Shown one piece after another: positions 59,052 through 64,000 of a stretch of 64,000 nt of DNA. A model generated the notes under the pieces. It was given only the letters and a program-made list of their open reading frames with translations, searched no databases and was not told the origin of the DNA. The position numbers and the translations under genes are program-made. The stretch is taken from NCBI RefSeq assembly GCF_004357995.1, contig NZ_SMTK01000001.1:682001-746000 (forward strand), in the 5' to 3' direction. The stretch's first letter is position 1; the number at the start of each line of letters is the position of its first letter. Source of the DNA: Arthrobacter crusticola. GTDB lineage: Bacteria > Actinomycetota > Actinomycetes > Actinomycetales > Micrococcaceae.

Positions 59052-60011
59052 ATGTCCAAAGTAGTGCTCGAACCAGGTGCCCAGATCATCGCCGACGCCA
59101 CCGCCCAGCCACCGGCTCTGGCCGATCTGGGGGTCGAAGGGGCCCGCAAACTGCTCGATGACCTCCAGGCCGCTCCGGTCGACAAGGTCGAGATCGGCGA
59201 GGACAAGTGGATCACCGTCCCGGCAGACGTCGGAGACGTACAGGTGCGCATCATCAAACCCGTGGGTGCGTCCGGGACGCTGCCTGTCATCCTCTACGTC
59301 CACGGAGGCGGCTGGATCCTGGGCAACTCCGGCACCCACGACCGTCTCATCCGGGAACTGTGCGCAGGGGCCAACGCCGCCCTGGCCTTCGTCGAATACG
59401 AGCGCTCCCCCGAGGCCCAATATCCGAAGGCCATCGAGCAGGCGTACGCCACCGCCCAGTGGATCACGAAGCAGGGCGCCACGGAGGGCCTCGACGGGTC
59501 CCGCATGGCCGTTGCCGGTGACTCGGTCGGCGGCAACATGACCGCGGCCCTGACCTTGCTCGCAAAGCAGCGCGGTGACGTGACCTTCGTCCACCAGTCC
59601 TTGTACTATCCGGTCACGGACGCCGGCCAGGACACCGAAAGTTACCGCACCTTCGCCGACGGACCGTTCCTGACCGCCAGAAGCATGGCCTGGTTCTGGG
59701 ACGCCTACCTCCCCGACGTCAGCCGCCGCTCGGAAATCACCGTCTCACCGCTGAGGGCCACGCTCGAGGACCTCCGGGGGCTTCCGCCGGCCCTGCTGCT
59801 CGTGGACCAGAACGACCCGCTCCGGGACGAGGGCGAGGCCTACGCCGCCAAACTCGTCGAAGCCGGGGTGCCCACCACCAGCGTCCGCTATAACTTCGTC
59901 ACCCACGACTTCATGATGCTCAACCCCGAACGGGTGACCCGGGGAACAACCGCCGCCATCGAGCAGGCAATCCGCTCGCTCCAGAAAGCCCTGGGCACCG
60001 GAAACAACTAG
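59052..60011 (+). CDS. Alpha/beta hydrolase of the hormone-sensitive-lipase family
   Basis: A 319-residue HSL-type esterase. The HGGGW oxyanion motif, the GDSVGG nucleophile (G-D-S-V-G-G, a variant of GDSAGG), the acid in 'LLLVDQNDPLRDEG' and the His in 'FVTHDFMML' are all visible. Cytosolic, acting on short-chain esters or lactones. AGAAAGGTTTCATC precedes the ATG. It follows the cupin gene by 64 bases. Confidence 0.9.
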   Translation: MSKVVLEPGAQIIADATAQPPALADLGVEGARKLLDDLQAAPVDKVEIGEDKWITVPADVGDVQVRIIKPVGASGTLPVILYVHGGGWILGNSGTHDRLIRELCAGANAALAFVEYERSPEAQYPKAIEQAYATAQWITKQGATEGLDGSRMAVAGDSVGGNMTAALTLLAKQRGDVTFVHQSLYYPVTDAGQDTESYRTFADGPFLTARSMAWFWDAYLPDVSRRSEITVSPLRATLEDLRGLPPALLLVDQNDPLRDEGEAYAAKLVEAGVPTTSVRYNFVTHDFMMLNPERVTRGTTAAIEQAIRSLQKALGTGNN

Positions 60012-60125
60012 AACGGACCTCCCCCAGCATCCTCGACCTGCTCCCGGGGGCCTCAGCAACCAGCCCACGGGACCGCGAACAGGGGCGGGCTCCCCTTGAA
60101 CGCAGGAATTGAAAGGCGCATCACT

Positions 60126-60554
60126 TTGGATCAGGACCAGATCAGTGCGGCGGAGCGAATTGCTCTGGCCAAGGAGTACTTCAGAAAAGTCGACTCCGGT
60201 GACCCCAACCTGCTCGATATGTTCACCGATGACACGGAGATTTTCTTCCCGAAGTTTGGATTCGCCCATGGGAAAGCGGAAATCGTTCCGTTTCTTGTCG
60301 GCCTGACGTCGGCTGTGGCCTCCTTCGATCACCCGCAGTCCCGCATGACCTTCACCTCCAGCGACAACCGTGTCGTCGTCGAAGGGGCGGAATCCGGGGT
60401 GCTCGCCTCCGGTGTGCCTTTCCCCGGTGACGCCCGGAGCAGCGGTCTTTTCTGCAATGTCTTTGAGTTCCGAGGCCAGCTGATCAGCCGTCTGCATGTC
60501 TACGCAGACCCGGACCTGGCCGGCCAGCAGCCCGCACTCTTCACCTGGAACTGA
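60126..60554 (+). CDS. SnoaL-like (NTF2-fold) protein
   Basis: A 142-residue NTF2-superfamily protein. 'AKEYFRKVDSGDPNLLDMFTDDTEIFFPKFG' opening and the closing 'EFRGQLISRLHVYADP' strand are typical of SnoaL-like isomerase/hydratase proteins. The TTG at 60126 is suggested because AAAGGCG lies 7 bases before it, but an earlier TTG (60096) is possible. It lies in the same run as the two hydrolases. Confidence 0.8.
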   Translation: MDQDQISAAERIALAKEYFRKVDSGDPNLLDMFTDDTEIFFPKFGFAHGKAEIVPFLVGLTSAVASFDHPQSRMTFTSSDNRVVVEGAESGVLASGVPFPGDARSSGLFCNVFEFRGQLISRLHVYADPDLAGQQPALFTWN

Positions 60555-60596
60555 ACGACAGCCACTCCAAGTACATCCGCCCAATCGAGGAGAGAA

Positions 60597-61439
60597 ATGA
60601 GCGGCGTCAAGGAAAGTGCCCAGCCGGCACCCCGGGCGGCGGGGACGGGATTCTGGATTGCCCTCATAGGCGTCGGAGTGGTGGGAGGGCTGCTGTCCGG
60701 CCTGTTCGCCATCGGTGGCGGAATCATCATGGTGCCGCTGCTGATGGCCCTGGCGGACTTCGACCAGCGCAGGGCCGCCGCGACCTCGCTTGCCGCGATC
60801 GTGCCGGCATCGGTCGTAGGCTCCGCCACCTATCTGCTTGCCGGTGAGATCGACCTCCTTGCGGGGTTCTTCATTGCCATTGGCGGCATCGCCGGTGCGC
60901 TGCTCGGAAGCGCCCTCCTGAAAAGACTCCCCATCGTGTGGCTGCGCTGGATGTTCATCGTCTTCATCCTCCTAGTTGCAGCACGCATGGTCCTGGTCTC
61001 GCCGGTCCGCGGAGAAAGCGTTGAGTTCTCTGCGCTGGTCGCGCTTGGCTATGTCATGCTCGGCCTGGTCATGGGGATACTCTCGGGCCTGTTCGGAATC
61101 GGAGGCGGAATCATCGTCGTGCCGGCCCTGATCGGCATCTTCGCCATCAGCGACCTCATCGCCAAAGGCACCTCATTGCTGGTCATGATCCCCACCAGCG
61201 CCATCGGCACGGGCGCCAACTGGCGGGCCGGAACAGTTGACGTCGGCGCCGGCCTTATCGTTGGGGTGGCCGCAACGGCTGCTTCCATACCGGGTGCTGC
61301 ACTCGCTCTGGCCCTGCCGGCACGGTTGTCAGGTATTCTCTTTGGCCTGCTGCTCCTCGTCGTCGCCGCTCAGCTCACCCTCCGCGCCATCAGGACATCC
61401 CGCGCGGCGCGTGCCTCCCCCAGCGAGGTGACCCCCTGA
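60597..61439 (+). CDS. TauE/SafE-family membrane permease
   Basis: A 280-residue integral membrane protein with about eight helices and the family's two internal repeats. Each repeat carries a 'GLLSGLFAIGGGIIMVPLL' or 'GILSGLFGIGGGIIVVPAL' motif, which is the TauE signature. It likely exports a sulfonate or other organic anion, possibly a product of the preceding hydrolases; the substrate is unknown. GGAGAGAA precedes the ATG. It lies 42 bases after the SnoaL-like gene. Confidence 0.88.
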   Translation: MSGVKESAQPAPRAAGTGFWIALIGVGVVGGLLSGLFAIGGGIIMVPLLMALADFDQRRAAATSLAAIVPASVVGSATYLLAGEIDLLAGFFIAIGGIAGALLGSALLKRLPIVWLRWMFIVFILLVAARMVLVSPVRGESVEFSALVALGYVMLGLVMGILSGLFGIGGGIIVVPALIGIFAISDLIAKGTSLLVMIPTSAIGTGANWRAGTVDVGAGLIVGVAATAASIPGAALALALPARLSGILFGLLLLVVAAQLTLRAIRTSRAARASPSEVTP

Positions 61440-61669
61440 GGCCCGGGAGGGGAACGCCATCGCGGAAGCCGCACATCTAGGGAATGCGCTCCGCACAACC
61501 GCTCACCAACCCCCTCCGGCGCCACCGGCCACCGCAGCGAACCCGCAAACCCGGAACCGGCTCCTTCGCTGCGAACCACCCGCCGGCATGCACTTCCTTT
61601 TTTGACCATCCAGACTATTAAAACCTACGATGAGACATTCACGTCCGATGAGAAGAACAGAGGCCCGCC

Positions 61670-62422
61670 ATGGGACAGCTTGAGAACAAAACCGCATTGA
61701 TCACTGGAGGAACATCGGGTATCGGCTTCGCGACCGCCCAACGCTTCGTCGAGGAGGGGGCGCATGTGTTCATCACCGGTCGCCGCGAGGCGGAACTGAC
61801 TGCCGCGGCCGCCGCGTTGGGGGACCAGGCAACAGGGATCAGGGGCGATGTCGCGGATCTCGACGACCTGGACCGCATCTTCTCCGTTGTCGCATCCAGT
61901 GGGAAGGGTCTCCTCGATGTTCTGTTTGTGAACGCCGGCGGCGGAGGGTTCGCGACTCTTGAGCAACTGACCCCTGAGGCGTTCGACCAGACCTTCGGCG
62001 TCAACGTGCGGGGCACAGTCTTCACGGTGCAGAAGGCCCTGCCCATGCTCGCGGATCACGCCTCCGTCATCATCGCGGGATCGAACGCGGCGAGCAAGGG
62101 CAACCCTGCCTTCGGCGTCTACGCTGCGACGAAAGCCGCTTTGCGTTCATTCACCCGCACGTGGGCGGCGGAGCTCGCCGGCCGCCACATCCGGGTCAAC
62201 ACGATCGCCCCCGGGCCCACAGAGACCCCCGGCCTCACCGGACTCGCCCCCGACCCGAGCCAGACACAGGGCATGCTCGACGCAATGGCCGGCAACGTTC
62301 CACTCGGCCGAGTCGCCCAGCCTGCTGAAATCGCCAACGCCGTGCTGTTCCTCGCCTCGGATCAGGCAAGCTACGTCACCGGCACCGAATTATTCGCAGA
62401 CGGCGGGGAAACCCAGGTCTAA
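61670..62422 (+). CDS. Short-chain dehydrogenase/reductase
   Basis: A 250-residue classical SDR. 'TALITGGTSGIGFATAQRF' binds the cofactor; 'LFVNAGGGG' takes the place of the NNAG motif; the catalytic Tyr-Lys pair lies in 'VYAATKAALRS'. The C-terminal 'GNVPLGRVAQPAEIANAVLFLASDQASYVTGTELFADGG' is standard. The substrate is unknown. The 230-base gap after the TauE gene suggests a separate promoter. Confidence 0.87.
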   Translation: MGQLENKTALITGGTSGIGFATAQRFVEEGAHVFITGRREAELTAAAAALGDQATGIRGDVADLDDLDRIFSVVASSGKGLLDVLFVNAGGGGFATLEQLTPEAFDQTFGVNVRGTVFTVQKALPMLADHASVIIAGSNAASKGNPAFGVYAATKAALRSFTRTWAAELAGRHIRVNTIAPGPTETPGLTGLAPDPSQTQGMLDAMAGNVPLGRVAQPAEIANAVLFLASDQASYVTGTELFADGGETQV

Positions 62423-62485
62423 ATGTCCCAACGGGGTTGGGGCCGGCTTGCTATTCGATTGACGCGCCACTAGCGCACCGAAAAA

Positions 62486-63202
62486 ATGGCGGCCATGGTG
62501 TGTGAGTTGATTGACCTGACCTTCAGTTCACCCGATCCGGAGCGTCTCGCCGGGTTCTGGGGCGGCCTGCTCGGCCGGGACATCACGATCGAACGGGGTG
62601 CACCGTCGCTCACGGCACTGCCCGGGGTGGGTTTTAGTCTCCGATTCGTTGCCGGTGCCGGTGAGAAGTGGGGTCCCAACCAGATGCATCCCGATCTGAA
62701 ACCGGAGTCTATCCACGAGCAGGCGTCCGCGGTCGATCGAGCGCTGGAGTTGGGCGCACGGCACTTGGATGTCGGCCAGGGACCGGATGCCGAGCACGTC
62801 GTCCTGGCCGATCCCGACGGTAACGAGTTGTGCATCCTTGAGCCGGGGGGCAGCTTCCTCGCGGGCTGCCCGTTCTTCAGCTCGCTGGCCGGTGCTGGTC
62901 CCGCGGAGGTCGGTTACTTCTGGTGCGATGCACTGGCCTGGAACCTGGTGTGGGACCAGGCCGGTGAGACTGCGGTTCAGGCACCCACTGGCGGCCCCAA
63001 AATTACCTGGGGCGGCGGGCCTGTGGCACCCAAGCTGGGCAGGAATCGGCTCCATCTCGACCTCACACCATCCGCCCCATCAACTATCGACGCCGAGGTC
63101 GGGAGGCTCTTGGCACTCGGGGCTACTCACGTCAACGCTGGCTGCGCGGACGGCATCGGCATGGCCGACCCCGGGGGCAACGAGTTCTGCGTGGTGGGGT
63201 GA
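62486..63202 (+). CDS. Double VOC-domain protein
   Basis: A 238-residue protein with two glyoxalase-fold modules in tandem (about 4-120 and 125-238), each ending with the strand that supplies a metal ligand ('VLADPDGNELCILEP' and 'GMADPGGNEFCVVG'). This is the pattern of VOC hydrolases and bleomycin-resistance-like proteins, whose ligand cannot be told from sequence. The first ATG (62486) is used; 62495 is also possible. About 60 bases separate it from the SDR. Confidence 0.85.
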   Translation: MAAMVCELIDLTFSSPDPERLAGFWGGLLGRDITIERGAPSLTALPGVGFSLRFVAGAGEKWGPNQMHPDLKPESIHEQASAVDRALELGARHLDVGQGPDAEHVVLADPDGNELCILEPGGSFLAGCPFFSSLAGAGPAEVGYFWCDALAWNLVWDQAGETAVQAPTGGPKITWGGGPVAPKLGRNRLHLDLTPSAPSTIDAEVGRLLALGATHVNAGCADGIGMADPGGNEFCVVG

Positions 63203-63505
63203 CAATTCCCAAATCGGGCCAGGACCCACGCTTCGGCTCGGCCCTCGGGGTCAACACCCCGCCATAGTCATGCACCTGGACCACCGCTCCCCCGATGGAG
63301 TAGTCGGAAAAGCCCGAACCGTACATTGGGAGGAGCATCCTAAAACGCCTGGACCAGCTGCGGGACTTTCACGTGAGATCTTCACGATGGTTGAATCAGG
63401 CGCAGCTGTTGTCACCTGCGTCGTCGGGCTTACGGTAGGTGGTGCCGCACTCCAAGCCCCCGCGGGCGGGAGTGATCTCTGGATGGGGAATGAGGGATGC
63501 CGATT
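63203..63505. other. 303-base region between the VOC and DUF1801 genes
   Basis: No gene or clear terminator is visible. The sequence keeps high GC up to the GAGGGA ribosome binding site at 63492. A promoter for the DUF1801 gene should lie here but was not assigned. Confidence 0.45.
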
Positions 63506-63940
63506 ATGAGCGACACCAGCGGGTTTTCGAACGCCGAGCGCGACGCCATGAAACAGCGGGCTGCCGAGCTGAAGGCGATGAAGGGTGTGAAGGGCGCTGC
63601 CAGGCGTGCAAAAGAGTACGAGGACTGCCTCTCAGCGATTGAGGGCCTCGAGGGCGCCGATCGGCAGATCGCGGAAAGACTGCATGTCATAGTGTCGGAG
63701 GAAGCCCCCGGCCTCCACCCCAAGACCTGGTATGGGTTTCCGTCCTATGCCAGGGACGACAAGGTCATCGTGTTCTACCAACCGGCTTCCAAGTTCAAAT
63801 CCCGATACGGGTCGATTGGCTTCAATGATGATGCCGCACTCGATGACGGTGAGTTTTGGTCCACCGCGTTCGCGGTGCTGGAGATCACTGAAGCAGTTGA
63901 ACGGAAGCTTCGTGCTCTGGTCAGGAAGGCCGCCGGCTGA
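63506..63940 (+). CDS. DUF1801 domain protein
   Basis: A 144-residue protein with a lysine-rich N-terminal extension ('ELKAMKGVKGAARRAKEYE') preceding the DUF1801-type core ('LHPKTWYGFPSYARDDKVIVFYQPASKFKSRYG'). This variant resembles the YdhG/iron-chaperone-like group; biochemical role unsettled. The ATG at 63506 is preferred over 63497 because GAGGGA (63492-63497) gives 8-base spacing. It is the last gene in the window. Confidence 0.78.
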   Translation: MSDTSGFSNAERDAMKQRAAELKAMKGVKGAARRAKEYEDCLSAIEGLEGADRQIAERLHVIVSEEAPGLHPKTWYGFPSYARDDKVIVFYQPASKFKSRYGSIGFNDDAALDDGEFWSTAFAVLEITEAVERKLRALVRKAAG

Positions 63941-64000
63941 CCCCCTCCTAGGTCGTGATCGGTCGCTGACATCCGTACGGGCCCCAACGGAGAGTAATCG

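Noticed and set aside
1-64000. tRNA, rRNA, insertion sequences, prophage or integrase/attachment sites
   Set aside because: None was recognised on reading either strand. A dedicated tRNA scan was not possible here, so a missed tRNA cannot be excluded.

Overview
The window is a chromosomal segment of a high-GC actinobacterium, most likely from the Micrococcaceae (Arthrobacter-like). The evidence is the strong G/C bias at third codon positions, the uvrB - coaE - rpsA - polA housekeeping neighbourhood, a CoaE carrying a C-terminal UPF0157/GrpB-like domain, an Eis-like acetyltransferase, a GAF-ANTAR regulator and many small actinobacterial genes of unknown function. I saw no rRNA, tRNA, CRISPR array, insertion sequence or prophage genes. 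Functions come from reading the translated sequences; no database search was run.

Layout. 1-6.3 kb: the 3' end of a probable short-chain dehydrogenase, a hypothetical protein, a two-gene disaccharide phosphorolysis unit (beta-phosphoglucomutase-like HAD enzyme plus GH65 phosphorylase), a TetR regulator and an SRPBCC protein behind a 10-bp-arm palindrome. 6.3-18.4 kb: mostly short monocistronic genes (DUF1801 proteins, GDSL hydrolase, VOC protein, ArsR-type regulator coupled to an AHSA1-like protein, trans-aconitate methyltransferase-like enzyme, large DUF3516 helicase, GNAT enzyme overlapping an S33 aminopeptidase-like hydrolase, thioesterase, SDR). 18.4-26.4 kb: a TerC-type metal exporter under a yybP-ykoY-type Mn2+ riboswitch, a membrane-anchored alpha/beta hydrolase, uvrB, coaE and, divergently, a RecQ-like helicase. 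26.4-30.6 kb: small regulators including a GAF-ANTAR protein and partner, a YigZ-like protein and an RsmC/RlmG-like methyltransferase. 30.8-37.2 kb: rpsA, an Eis-like acetyltransferase and polA, with a thioesterase divergent from polA. 37.2-43.3 kb: a small lipoprotein, a receiver protein, an arrestin-like protein, a DosS/DevS-like histidine kinase and a stand-alone LigD-type polymerase domain.

43.4-49.7 kb looks acquired and partly decayed. Two exported proteins (a DNRLRE-GH16 glycoside hydrolase and a beta-propeller-like protein) have visibly lower GC and use the rare TTA codon. Between them lie a frameshifted cold-shock gene and the C-terminal remnant of a short-chain dehydrogenase. 49.7-54.6 kb: a LysR regulator divergent from an MHS-family transporter and a 3-hydroxybutyrate-dehydrogenase-like SDR, then a luciferase-like monooxygenase. 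54.6-57.7 kb: a histidine kinase, a NarL-type regulator and a stand-alone receiver. 57.8-63.9 kb: a run of small catabolic or detoxification genes (two alpha/beta hydrolases, cupin, SnoaL-like, TauE-type permease, SDR, double VOC protein, DUF1801 protein).

Two regulatory themes recur. Many genes have a TANNNT -10 hexamer only 5-9 nt before the start codon, implying leaderless mRNAs. Several promoters carry clear operator-like repeats, the most striking being five TCCT motifs spaced 10, 11, 11 and 11 bp at 42115-42161, upstream of the DosS-like kinase. I did not find one clearly new multi-gene system; the best leads are that phased repeat array, the decayed 43-50 kb region, and the GAF-ANTAR operon with its acidic partner protein.
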